A stretch of 55,571 bases of DNA, taken from assembly GCA_030628905.1 (NCBI GenBank), contig DAOVQB010000008.1:1-55571 (forward strand), written 5' to 3'. The notes under the pieces were generated by a model that saw only the letters and a program-made list of their open reading frames with translations, made no database searches and was not told the origin of the DNA. This document shows, piece by piece, positions 16,505 through 25,207 of the stretch. The position numbers were made by a program, and so were the translations under genes. This stretch comes from DAOVQB01 sp023128935. GTDB taxonomy: Bacteria > Eisenbacteria > RBG-16-71-46 > CAIMUX01 > WJJG01. Within the stretch, counting starts at the first letter, position 1, and the number at the start of each line of letters is the position of its first letter.

Positions 16505-19500
16505 ATGCGCACGTATGCATCCCGGACGGCAACGCTGGCGGTCATCTTGGGCTCCATCATAGGCCTGTTTGCCCTGGCGGTGGGCACTCCGTCGGCTGAG
16601 GCCAAGCCGGGCTACTTCCGGCACCCGGACATCCATGGCAACCGGGTTGTGTTTACGGCTGAGGGTGATCTCTGGATCGCGATCCTGGATGGATTGCAAG
16701 TGCGGGATGTGCGGCGGATCAGCTCGCATCCTGGAGACGAGATGGCTGCTCGCTTCTCGCCGGATGGTAAATGGATCGCGTTCACTGGCTACTACGACGG
16801 CAACAGCGACATATATATCGTATCCGCCGGCGGCGGAGAGCCAAGGCGTCTGACCTGGCATCCCGCTTCTGATCGAGCGATCGGCTGGACGCCCGATGGC
16901 AAGCGACTCATCTTCTCGAGCATGCGCTGCAACCCGCATTGGAACAGCGAGCTTTTCGCGCTTCCGGTGGAGGGTGGAGAGCCCGAGAAATTGCCGTTGG
17001 GCCGCGCCAATTACATCGACATGGATGTAGAGTCGGGCCTTTGGGCCTTCACCCGGACCTGGGGAGGAGGCACATGGAAGCGCTACCGCGGCGGCACCGC
17101 GCCGAACATCTGGGTGGGGCACCCTGCGCGGGGTGACTTCACCGAGGTAACCGATTTCGACGGCCCCGAGGTGCTTCCCATGTGGCACGGTGGTCGCATC
17201 TACTTCCTTTGTGATCAGGGCGGCACGGCGAATATCTGGTCGATCCTGCCGGATGGCTCAGGCCGCACGCAACATACCCACTTCAAGGTGTGGGATGCCC
17301 GGTGGGCTGCCATGGGGCCATCGGGACGGATTGTCTTCACGCTAGCTGGGGATCTTCACATCTTTGATCCATCCGATGGGAGCGAGGCGACTCTGTCTAT
17401 AGATCTTCCCAGCGAGCGGAACCTCACGCGCAAGCGCTATCCGAACCCCTCGCAGTACCTGACGGGATATACCCTGGCGCCCGAGGGTGATCGCGTGGCC
17501 GTTGCGGTGCGCGGCGAGATATTTTCCATCCCCGTGGAGGATGGCGTCACCCTTCCGGTCACGCGCGGGAGCGGTGCGCGGGAGAGCCGAGTGAGTTATG
17601 GCCCCAAGGGCAAGCGCGTCGTCTACGTCACCGATGAGAGTGGCGAGGAAGCGATTGTGACCGCGGATGCCTGGGGCCGTGGGGATGTCAAGGAGGTCAA
17701 GGGGTCAGGCAAAGCCGGTTGGCACTTCCCGCCCGTTTGCTCACCGGATGGGGAGTGGATTGCTTACGCCGACATGACCCATAGGCTCTATGTGGTCAAG
17801 GCGGACGGTGGGAAACCGCATGAGGTGGATCGTTGCGCCGAGACAGAGATCCGGGACTACGCCTGGAGCCCGGATGGTCGTTGGTTGGCCTATGCCATGA
17901 ACAACAGCGTTGAGTTCAGTTCAATCTACATCTATGACACAAAGAAGAAAACCTCGCATCAACTCACAGGCTGGGAGACCGATGATTTCAATCCGACCTG
18001 GGACCCGCAGGGCCGCTATCTCTACTTCCTCAGCGCCCGCTCGATCAACCCGATGATTGGGTGGTTTGACTTCGAAACGATCGTGGTCAATCCCACGAAG
18101 CTCTATATGGTACTCCTGCGCTCCGATGTCGAGAATCCGCTGGCGCACACGAAGGGTATGCCACCCAAGGACGACGAGGATGCGGACAAGAAAGACAAGA
18201 AGGACGGAGATACAGACAAGGATGACAAGAGTGATGAAGAAGATAAAGCCATCGAACCCGTAGAGATCGAGTTTGAGGGGTTGGCAGATCGGATCGTGCA
18301 ACTGCCGGTTGATGCTGGCAAGTATCGGGGCGTCGCCGCGACCGAGGGAAAGCTTTTCTACCTCTCCTTACCTCTGACCGGGCTCAATGAGGAGGAGGGT
18401 CCGGAGGATAGGCCTGCGCCCAAGGGTACCCTGATGGTCTTCGATCTGGAAGAGAAGGAGGCCAGCACTTTCATGGATGGCGTAGCCGGTTTCGACCTAC
18501 AGGCCAAGGCCGGGAAGATCCTGATCTCCAAGGGTCAGGGGCAGCTCATTGTGGTGGATGCTGGATCGCCACCTGGAGAAGACCTCTCGGATGCTGCTGT
18601 CTCGCTCGATGGGATCGTTGTGGAACTCGATCCGCACGAGGAGTGGCGCCAGATCTACTTCGAAGGTTGGCGCAACATGCGCGATTTCTACTGGGATGAA
18701 GGCATGCACGGCGTCGACTGGAAGGCCGTCCGGGATCAGTACGCCACGCTGCTGCCGCGCCTTGCGACCCGGCAGGATCTGACCGACCTGATGGAGGAGA
18801 TGGTCGGTGAGCTGGTGACTTCCCACACCTATGTCTGGGGTGGGGACCCGGGGCGCGTTGTACCGCGGCATTCCACCGGGCTCCTCGGTGCGGTCATGGT
18901 TCGAGAGAAGGACGCCTTCCGCGTCGAGCGCATCTATCGCGGAGGGGTTGCTGATGGAGTGCGTTCGCCACTTCAGGAGCCGGGCGTGAATGTCAAGGAG
19001 GGTGAGTATATTCTGGAGATTAACCTCCAACCCTTCCCCCCGGACAAGCCGTTTGAGGCCAGCTTGGAAAACATGGCCGGAAAAGAGGTACTCCTCACAG
19101 TGAATGATCGCCCGGAGGTGAAAGGCGCCCGCCACGTTGTCGTCAAGCCGCTGCCCAGCGAGTGGCGCCTGCTCTACGCCGATTGGGTGCGGGGCAATCG
19201 GGAATATGTTGCCGAGAAAACGGGCGGGAAGATCGGATACATTCATATCCCCGATATGGGCGGCCGCGGCATGGTTGCCTTTGACACTTGGTTCTACCCG
19301 CAGCTTGACAAAGAGGGGATGGTTGTTGACATCCGCTGGAACCACGGCGGCTTCATCTCGCAGATCATCCTGTCGCGCTTCCAGCGGCACATACTGAGCT
19401 GGGACCGTCAGCGCTGGGGCGGTGTTGATACCTATCCATACCGTACGCTGAATGGTCCTTTTGTGGTCCTGACCAATGAGCATGCAGCCTCAGATGGTGA

Positions 19501-19852
19501 CATCTTCCCCGAAGCGATTCAGCTTGCAGGGCTGGCGCCGGTGATCGGCAAGCGTTCCTGGGGGGGCGTGAACGGGATACGGGGCGGTAAGCCCTTCGTC
19601 GATGGCGGCCTATTGACCCACCCCGAGTTCGCCTGGTGGGATCGGAAACGGGGCTGGGGCCTGGAGGGCCGCGGCGTAGAGCCGGACATCGAGGTCACGA
19701 ACCTGCCCCAGGAGCTTGCCAAGGGCATCGATGCGCAGCTGGACCGGGCCATCGGAGAGGTGACGAAGCTCCACAAGGAGCACCCCCCTCTGAAACCATC
19801 CTTCGGTCCGGCCCCGGACAAGAGCCGCAAGGCCTACGATCACGAGCGCTGA
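16505..19852 (+). CDS. Tricorn-type protease (S41 peptidase with beta-propellers and PDZ)
   Basis: An 1115-residue exported protease. A signal peptide (residues 1-33, cleavage near AEA) is followed by six- and seven-bladed propeller repeats of the FSPDGKWIAF / WSPDGRWLAY type (residues 40-540), an acidic-lysine linker (about 553-585, rich in D, E and K), a PDZ-like domain (about 800-900) and the C-terminal S41 domain. Catalytic residues can be aligned with archaeal tricorn: the Ser-His pair in GELVTSHTYV, the nucleophile in NEHAASDGDIFPE, and the Glu in THPEFAWW. It would degrade peptides in the periplasm or outside the cell. A strong AGGAGG lies 5 bases before the ATG. Length is that of bacterial homologues. 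Confidence 0.9.
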   Translation: MRTYASRTATLAVILGSIIGLFALAVGTPSAEAKPGYFRHPDIHGNRVVFTAEGDLWIAILDGLQVRDVRRISSHPGDEMAARFSPDGKWIAFTGYYDGNSDIYIVSAGGGEPRRLTWHPASDRAIGWTPDGKRLIFSSMRCNPHWNSELFALPVEGGEPEKLPLGRANYIDMDVESGLWAFTRTWGGGTWKRYRGGTAPNIWVGHPARGDFTEVTDFDGPEVLPMWHGGRIYFLCDQGGTANIWSILPDGSGRTQHTHFKVWDARWAAMGPSGRIVFTLAGDLHIFDPSDGSEATLSIDLPSERNLTRKRYPNPSQYLTGYTLAPEGDRVAVAVRGEIFSIPVEDGVTLPVTRGSGARESRVSYGPKGKRVVYVTDESGEEAIVTADAWGRGDVKEVKGSGKAGWHFPPVCSPDGEWIAYADMTHRLYVVKADGGKPHEVDRCAETEIRDYAWSPDGRWLAYAMNNSVEFSSIYIYDTKKKTSHQLTGWETDDFNPTWDPQGRYLYFLSARSINPMIGWFDFETIVVNPTKLYMVLLRSDVENPLAHTKGMPPKDDEDADKKDKKDGDTDKDDKSDEEDKAIEPVEIEFEGLADRIVQLPVDAGKYRGVAATEGKLFYLSLPLTGLNEEEGPEDRPAPKGTLMVFDLEEKEASTFMDGVAGFDLQAKAGKILISKGQGQLIVVDAGSPPGEDLSDAAVSLDGIVVELDPHEEWRQIYFEGWRNMRDFYWDEGMHGVDWKAVRDQYATLLPRLATRQDLTDLMEEMVGELVTSHTYVWGGDPGRVVPRHSTGLLGAVMVREKDAFRVERIYRGGVADGVRSPLQEPGVNVKEGEYILEINLQPFPPDKPFEASLENMAGKEVLLTVNDRPEVKGARHVVVKPLPSEWRLLYADWVRGNREYVAEKTGGKIGYIHIPDMGGRGMVAFDTWFYPQLDKEGMVVDIRWNHGGFISQIILSRFQRHILSWDRQRWGGVDTYPYRTLNGPFVVLTNEHAASDGDIFPEAIQLAGLAPVIGKRSWGGVNGIRGGKPFVDGGLLTHPEFAWWDRKRGWGLEGRGVEPDIEVTNLPQELAKGIDAQLDRAIGEVTKLHKEHPPLKPSFGPAPDKSRKAYDHER

Positions 19853-19857
19853 GTTCC

Positions 19858-19911
19858 CAGTGCTACTTCGAGTTGAAACCGGCTTCCCTCTCAGTGTTAC
19901 TTGGAGTTGAA
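19858..19911 (+). repeat. Direct repeat pair after the tricorn gene
   Basis: Two near-identical 20-mers, CAGTGCTACTTCGAGTTGAA at 19858 and CAGTGTTACTTGGAGTTGAA at 19892, start 34 bases apart. They lie between the tricorn stop and nadA. No function can be assigned. Confidence 0.7.
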
Positions 19912-20019
19912 TCTAGCACCCCGCCCGGGGCACACTCTGCGGGCGGACGTTTGCCGGGCCGGGGCAAGTGAAACCTGCGTAAGGCATCCTGCATTCACAG
20001 AACCGGGGGGAGTACAGTG

Positions 20020-21072
20020 ATGATTATGTCCACTAGGACATACCAAGAGACTTACGAGTTTCTGAAGGAACGGCTCGGCCACCTCTACTCTGATGAAGAG
20101 CTGCGGGTGAAGGCCCAGCTGGCTGTCGAAGTCAACCGGCTCAAGAATGAGCGCGGGGCGGTGGTACTGGGGCACAATTATATGGACCCGGCGCTTTTTC
20201 TCACGGTTCCCGACTATCAAGGGGATTCCTTTGAGCTGTGCCGCCGCGCAGCAGAGACCGACCGGGATCCAATTGTATTCTGCGGCGTCAAATTCATGGC
20301 GGAAACCGCCAAGATCATCAATCCCGAGCGCACCGTGCTCTTGCCATCGCTGGAAGCCGGTTGCTCGCTGGCAGAGAGTATCACTGCCGCCGATGTTCGC
20401 GAGCTGCGCAAGCGCTATCCCGGTGTGCCGGTTGTCACCTACATCAACACCTACGCGGATGTGAAGGCCGAGTGCGACATCTGCTGTACCTCGGGCAATG
20501 CCGCCCGGGTGGTCGAGTCTCTGAATGCCGATACGGTGATCTTTCTGCCGGATGAATACCTGGCAAGGAACGTGGCCCGGGAGACGGGTCGCCACATCAT
20601 CGTAGCAGCCAAAGGGATTCCTCCGCGGAAGAATGATACAGATGTCGAACGCGTAATGATCGGCTGGTCGGGCAGGTGTGAAGTACACGAGAGATTCATG
20701 CCCGAGGATATTGAGAACGTGCGCCGCCGATACCCGGATGTGGTCGTATTGGCACACCCCGAATGTAGCCCGGAAATAACGCAAATCGCGAACTTCTCGG
20801 GCAGCACAAAGGCCATGATCGAATACGTGCGGCAGACCCAAGCCCCGCACTATCTGCTGCTGACTGAATGCAGCATGGGAGAGAACATTGCCGCGCAGCA
20901 GCCCGACAAGCATCTGCTGCGGATCTACGAGTTGAGCTGTCCCCACATGCGGGAGATCACGCTGGAGCAGACCCTGGCTGCGCTACGGGAGAATCGTCAT
21001 ATCATCGACGTGACCAAGGAGATCCGCGACCGAGCCCGGCAAGCGGTAGAGCGGATGCTGGCAGTGGGTTAG
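20020..21072 (+). CDS. nadA: Quinolinate synthase NadA
   Basis: A 350-residue enzyme that condenses iminoaspartate with dihydroxyacetone phosphate to quinolinate in NAD synthesis, with a 4Fe-4S cluster. Family blocks are AVVLGHNYMDPAL, GDSFELCRRA, VFCGVKFMAETAKI, LEAGCSLAESI, ECDICCTSGNA, AHPECSPEI and LLTECSMGENI. The cluster Cys are the ones in EAGCS, ECDICC and TECSM. Three starts are possible (GTG 20017, ATG 20020, ATG 20026). 20020 is taken because GGGGGGAG ends 8 bases before it. nadB and nadC are not in the window. The gene converges on the kinase gene with 13 bases between stops. Confidence 0.93.
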   Translation: MIMSTRTYQETYEFLKERLGHLYSDEELRVKAQLAVEVNRLKNERGAVVLGHNYMDPALFLTVPDYQGDSFELCRRAAETDRDPIVFCGVKFMAETAKIINPERTVLLPSLEAGCSLAESITAADVRELRKRYPGVPVVTYINTYADVKAECDICCTSGNAARVVESLNADTVIFLPDEYLARNVARETGRHIIVAAKGIPPRKNDTDVERVMIGWSGRCEVHERFMPEDIENVRRRYPDVVVLAHPECSPEITQIANFSGSTKAMIEYVRQTQAPHYLLLTECSMGENIAAQQPDKHLLRIYELSCPHMREITLEQTLAALRENRHIIDVTKEIRDRARQAVERMLAVG

Positions 21073-21085
21073 CTGGCGCGGGCCC

Positions 21086-22777
21086 TTACGCAGCTTTTTT
21101 GAGGGCGGTATTGAAGGACACTCGAACTGTAGCGCCAGTGTCCTTGCCCGAGCTTGTAATCGTGAATGAACCTCGGTTGGTCTCAACGAACCTCTTGCAG
21201 TAGTTGACGCCGAATCCGGTCGACCCCTTGGTCGAAGTGCCCCCTTCGAGCACCAGTGCGATCTGTTCTGGCTCTAGGCCCACACCGGTGTCGGTGATCT
21301 CGAACTCGACCCGTCCTGCTTCCGCACATGTGCGGACAGCAATGTAGTTCTCCCCTTCACTGCCATCCGACAAGCTCACCTTTTGATCAATCGACTCGTA
21401 GCTGTTCTTGATGATGTTCAGCAACACCTGCATGAGCTTGTTCTTCTCTATCACCAGGATCGGCTGCTGCTCGTCTAGATCGCTCCGGATCGAGATACTC
21501 CGTTTCTCTAGCGCCCCACTCTGCAACTGAAGCGCATCGCGAATCATTGCATTCAGGTCGGCGCGCTCCTTTGGCACCTTGTCCCGGGCCGCATAGGACT
21601 GCTGTAGAGAAAGAATCTCGGAAATGTAGCCTACCGACTTGTCCATGCGCCGCAATGCCTGGACCCGATCGCTTCCCTCCGTTCTAAGGGCTTCCATCAA
21701 CCCGCCAATGAAGGCGAATACCTCCTTGCCGCGCTCATCATGGTTCACGTAGTGCTGGATTTCCTGCCGGTGGCTGGTCAGGTCGGTGTAGCACTGATCC
21801 AAATAATGCAAAGTTTCTTTTTGGGTCCTGCCCAGCATGTGCTCCAGTGCTACCTTGAGCGGTGTGACAGCGTTGCCGATATTGTGCAAGACCATGGCAG
21901 AAACCTGGGCCCGGCCGGACTCGAAGGCCGAATTGGTGAGGGCAGCTTGGGCCTCCCGCAGGTCGCGGGTACGCTCTTCCACCTGGCGCCGGAGGACCTC
22001 CTGATGCTCCCGCAGCAAGACCTCGGCTTGCTTGTGGCTGGTGATGTCCCGGCAGGCCCCGATAACCCGCTCTGCCCGCCCCCCTGGGGCACGTTCCACC
22101 ACCGCACCACTGCCAGCCATCCATATCCAGTCGCCGGATTTGGGCCGCACTCGGTAGTCTATTTGGTAGTGGTCGGTATTGCCATCCAGGCAGGCTGTCA
22201 CGACTGCCTTCCAGCCCTCTACGTCATCGGGATGGATAATCCGCTCCAGGGATTCGAACCGCGGCGGGAGCTCATCGACGTTGTATCCCAGTAGCCGTGC
22301 CCAGCGCTCGCTGACAGTGAACTGGCCGGTCCGCAGATTCCAATCCCAGGTTCCGAGCTCGGCGGCGCCTAGCGCCATCTCATACTTGAGATTCAACTGC
22401 TCGGCAATCTCCCTAGCCTGAACCATAGCCTCTTCGGCCTGCTTGCGCTGGGTGATATCCACAAAGCACTCTAGAAGGACCTCCTCGCCCTCCAACACTA
22501 CTGGCATAACCGTTTTCAGGATCGGCACTTCCGAACCGTCGTGAGCGAGCACCACCTGCTCTGAGTCCTCGATGGCCTGTCCCAGATCCAGGATGGGACA
22601 CTTGTCCCATGCGGCAGGACAGATGACCTCATGGCAGATTCGACCCACCACCTCCGTGCCTTCCGGACAGGCAATCATCGCCAACGCCGCTCGATTGATC
22701 CGGCGGATCCTCTTTTGCCGGTCCACGATGAGTATGCCGAAGGGCAGGTCCGCAATGATGGTGCGGGTTACCTCCAT
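21086..22777 (-). CDS. PAS-PAS sensor histidine kinase with HNIGN-type H-box
   Basis: A 563-residue cytoplasmic-looking kinase. PAS1 (residues 1-110) contains a Cys cluster, C48, C53 and C60, in ICHEVICPAAWDKC, a possible metal or redox site. PAS2 with PAC (130-250) contains GTWDWN and IHPDDVEGW. A coiled coil leads to the phospho-acceptor helix SAMVLHNIGNAVTPL (His298, variant H-box). The ATPase has N-box NIIKNSYESI, G1 DTGVGLEP and G2 KGSTGFGVNYCK. The open frame continues upstream of ATG 22777 to about 22983 without a normal start and encodes a coiled-coil-like stretch (LLHRQQRAETELAG). The gene may therefore be the rear half of a longer kinase once joined to the membrane sensor gene upstream. 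The C-terminal half is a paralogue of the kinase at 25208-27054. Confidence 0.85.
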   Translation of the reverse strand: MEVTRTIIADLPFGILIVDRQKRIRRINRAALAMIACPEGTEVVGRICHEVICPAAWDKCPILDLGQAIEDSEQVVLAHDGSEVPILKTVMPVVLEGEEVLLECFVDITQRKQAEEAMVQAREIAEQLNLKYEMALGAAELGTWDWNLRTGQFTVSERWARLLGYNVDELPPRFESLERIIHPDDVEGWKAVVTACLDGNTDHYQIDYRVRPKSGDWIWMAGSGAVVERAPGGRAERVIGACRDITSHKQAEVLLREHQEVLRRQVEERTRDLREAQAALTNSAFESGRAQVSAMVLHNIGNAVTPLKVALEHMLGRTQKETLHYLDQCYTDLTSHRQEIQHYVNHDERGKEVFAFIGGLMEALRTEGSDRVQALRRMDKSVGYISEILSLQQSYAARDKVPKERADLNAMIRDALQLQSGALEKRSISIRSDLDEQQPILVIEKNKLMQVLLNIIKNSYESIDQKVSLSDGSEGENYIAVRTCAEAGRVEFEITDTGVGLEPEQIALVLEGGTSTKGSTGFGVNYCKRFVETNRGSFTITSSGKDTGATVRVSFNTALKKAA

Positions 22778-23104
22778 GGCCCCAGCCAGTTCGGTCTCTG
22801 CGCGTTGTTGCCGGTGGAGTAAAACCGCGCATAGTTGGTGAAGAACGCGCGGATCCCGAACTCTGGAGGGGCGTCTGTTGACCGGAATGCCTCCCGGACA
22901 CCCTTGTGGAAGGGCTATGGCGCTCTTGTGCGGCCGTGTGACGCCTTCTGGGAGCTTAGAGGAACGATCGGGAAGCGCAGAATTGGACTATGATGCGTCA
23001 CTCAATTGGACCAGTAGACAAGATCTTGTGTCTGATCTCCTCTCAGAGCACAAGAGAACTTCGCTATTCACGGGATTTAGGCGGAAAGAGAACCCATCAA
23101 CGGC
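22778..23104 (-). other. Gap between membrane sensor and kinase with coding-like remnant
   Basis: The 327 bases between the two genes contain, in frame with the kinase, about 68 sense codons after a TAG at about 22983. The last 25 of these (VLHQLCAVLLHRQQRAETEL) look like a signalling coiled coil. No ATG or good ribosome site is present. This suggests that a start was lost or that sensor and kinase were once fused. Confidence 0.4.
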
Positions 23105-23968
23105 TCAATACGCCGGTGAACAACCTTGGGGAAAACGCGCAATCTTCACCAGATTTACGCGGGTTTCAAACCCCATCAACACGCGTTGGCGCTCATGCAG
23201 AATTCCGCCGATTTGGCGGATGATGACAAGGAAAAGGAGCACACCCACGACCGTCACGATCGCCGAGACGATGTAGCGAACTACGGCAAATGCAATCTGC
23301 GCTCGCTCACGCAACGATTCCAGATGCTCGATTTGGATATTGGTGTCGCTGAAGATCTTGTTAGCACATTCCCGCGAGCGCTGAATCAGAGTCTGGGTCT
23401 GTTTCAAATGATAGGTGACATCTCGCCCATACCCCCTGGACTCCGCAGTATCAGGGTCGATGCACTTCGCATGAACTTCCCCCACCATAGCTTTCGCGTA
23501 TTCATGAAGCTCCATGATCTTGGGCATCAGATCGAGCACTTCGACCACATAAACTGCATCGGACGCCCGTTCGAATGCGATTGATTGCCGGATCTCATCT
23601 GCATCCATGAAATTGACGGGAACCACATCCTCAAACTCGCCCCCGTTCTCCAATACGGAGAGCACCGCCTCGATATCACCTGTTGCGGCAGCTATCTGCT
23701 TCTCCAAGATGGGGATATCCCGGACATCCTCGGTTAGGGAAAGGCGGAGCATATTCATCTCCACCTCCTGGAGTTCTCGCAGAATCACTTTGGCAAGTGA
23801 ACGGCAAGCCTGCTGGTTGGCCAAGTCGTGTTCGTGACGGGCGGAGAGAACACGCAGGATCTCCTCCATACCCAGAATCGTCGTCAGCGCCACGAGGAAT
23901 ATGGCAACCAGGAGCAAGACCTTGCGATTTATCGCTTCCCTCAACAGTTCTCGTATTAGATTGCCCAT
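23105..23968 (-). CDS. Membrane sensor protein with two TM helices and periplasmic helical domain
   Basis: A 287-residue protein. TM1 lies near residues 15-34 (KVLLLVAIFLVALTTILG), followed by about 190 residues of amphipathic helices (rich in E, D, L and M) outside the membrane and TM2 near 228-252 (IVSAIVTVVGVLLFLVII). This is the layout of the input half of a sensor kinase or chemoreceptor. After TM2 only about 35 residues remain, ending ARFPQGCSPAY, and there is no HAMP or kinase domain. It begins 21 bases after the binding-protein gene and precedes the PAS kinase gene, so the three probably act together: binding protein senses the ligand, this protein spans the membrane, the kinase responds. 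It may be the front half of a split kinase. Confidence 0.65.
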   Translation of the reverse strand: MGNLIRELLREAINRKVLLLVAIFLVALTTILGMEEILRVLSARHEHDLANQQACRSLAKVILRELQEVEMNMLRLSLTEDVRDIPILEKQIAAATGDIEAVLSVLENGGEFEDVVPVNFMDADEIRQSIAFERASDAVYVVEVLDLMPKIMELHEYAKAMVGEVHAKCIDPDTAESRGYGRDVTYHLKQTQTLIQRSRECANKIFSDTNIQIEHLESLRERAQIAFAVVRYIVSAIVTVVGVLLFLVIIRQIGGILHERQRVLMGFETRVNLVKIARFPQGCSPAY

Positions 23969-23989
23969 CTGACCACTAGGGGTTATAGG

Positions 23990-24799
23990 TTAGATGACAT
24001 TATACAGTCCGTACTTGCTGAATAGCGCCTTTCCTTCGTCAGAGGCCGCGTATTGCATGAACTTGCGAGCAATACCCGGATACTTGCTTGTCTTCAGAAG
24101 CCCGAGGACCAATCTCTGCTTATGGGCATAGCGCTCATCGATCGCCAGAACGTCAAGGTAGGGTTCGTTTTCAGGCCAGGTCGAGACAGCAAACCAATTG
24201 ACCACCAGGTCGGCTTCTTCATGCTTGAGAGTCAGAAACAGATCTTTCGAGTCCGTCGTCAGGCTGCGGGCATTCTGCTGGACTGCCTCGAAGATCCCCT
24301 TCCTCTCTAGAACCTTCTTCGTCTCCTTCCCAATGCTCCCGCTATTCGGGTTCCCGATGACCACGTACAGGTCCTCGCGGGTCAGGTTGTCCAAATCCGC
24401 CGTGATGCCCTTGGGATTACCCTTGGGGACCATCATCGCCGCCTTGTTGTGGCCCACAAACACCGTATCGGATTCGGCGGCGATCAGTCCTTCGTCCAGA
24501 CAGGTGACAATGTAGGAGTCCGAACCCGGCAGATACAGGTCACCCACCTGATTGGCCCGCAGCGATTTCAGTAGGTTTCCTGATCCGCCCTTGGTGATGA
24601 TGATCTTGCAGTCTTCCTGCTCTTCGATGATCGCCGCGATATCGGACATCGGTCGGATCATAGTGATGCCGCAGTAGATCAGCAGTTCCCTGGGAACCTC
24701 GGTCTCTTGGCTGTCACCGCAGCCGTCTATGGACAGGCAGATCATCAATAAACATGTGACCAGGATCTGATTCATCGAACCATTTGTCCTCGGGTTCAT
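23990..24799 (-). CDS. ModA-like anion-binding lipoprotein
   Basis: A 269-residue periplasmic binding protein of the molybdate/sulfate-type (SBP_bac_11-like) family. The signal peptide ends in a lipobox, LSIDGC, with Cys27 as lipid anchor. The mature domain shows ELLIYCGITMIRPMSDIAA, KGGSGNLLKSLRANQVGDLY and PGSDSYI, then AMMVPKGNPKGI and NPNSGSIGKETKKVLE, the ligand-pocket blocks of ModA relatives. There is no modBC-type permease nearby. Instead it is followed by a membrane sensor and a kinase, so a sensory rather than transport role is likely. Start at ATG 24799 with GGAGAG 7 bases upstream. In-frame ATGs further upstream lack such a site. The anion cannot be named. Confidence 0.75.
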   Translation of the reverse strand: MNPRTNGSMNQILVTCLLMICLSIDGCGDSQETEVPRELLIYCGITMIRPMSDIAAIIEEQEDCKIIITKGGSGNLLKSLRANQVGDLYLPGSDSYIVTCLDEGLIAAESDTVFVGHNKAAMMVPKGNPKGITADLDNLTREDLYVVIGNPNSGSIGKETKKVLERKGIFEAVQQNARSLTTDSKDLFLTLKHEEADLVVNWFAVSTWPENEPYLDVLAIDERYAHKQRLVLGLLKTSKYPGIARKFMQYAASDEGKALFSKYGLYNVI

Positions 24800-24835
24800 T
24801 TTCATCTCTCCCATGCTCTGGGACGCCATGCCCAA

Positions 24836-25207
24836 GAGGAAAGCATTGGCTGAAGTGGCATGGTGCGCTCTGAGGCACGATCTTCAGGCGGCTTGTTTGG
24901 GCCGGCCCCGAACATATTACTGCGCCGGCTCAGTGGCGGAAATCGCCATTGGACTACATGTGTACGTATCGTCCTAGGGCAAATGGATCTTGAATCCTGT
25001 GGCTGAAATGCGCCAGGTCTGCTTTGGTTGCGCCAGATACAGAAAACCCATGAACGGCCTTCGTCCAAGCCGGGCTGCCCTTTGCGTACACGATCCGTCC
25101 GTTCCATCCGAACTCTAGAGGAAAGAAGTGGCTTTGGCTGCCGCCCATACGAGAGCGCGTCGCCGCTCTTATGCTATGAACTGTGGATTCATGGCAAGGG
25201 AAGTAGC
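24836..25207. other. Divergent control region between the two signalling arms
   Basis: About 370 bases separate the leftward binding-protein operon from the rightward kinase operon. They contain a perfect 10-base palindrome GGGCCGGCCC at 24900-24909. No convincing -35/-10 pair could be fixed by eye, and the small open frames look random. Shared regulation of both arms would have to act here. Confidence 0.4.

Noticed and set aside
19897..20946. 349-codon open frame opposite nadA
   Set aside because: Shadow of nadA, which is strongly conserved on the plus strand.
22240..22275. tRNA T-loop-like GGATTCGAACC
   Set aside because: It lies inside the PAS kinase coding sequence and encodes conserved residues (PPRFESL). 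No acceptor or anticodon stem surrounds it.
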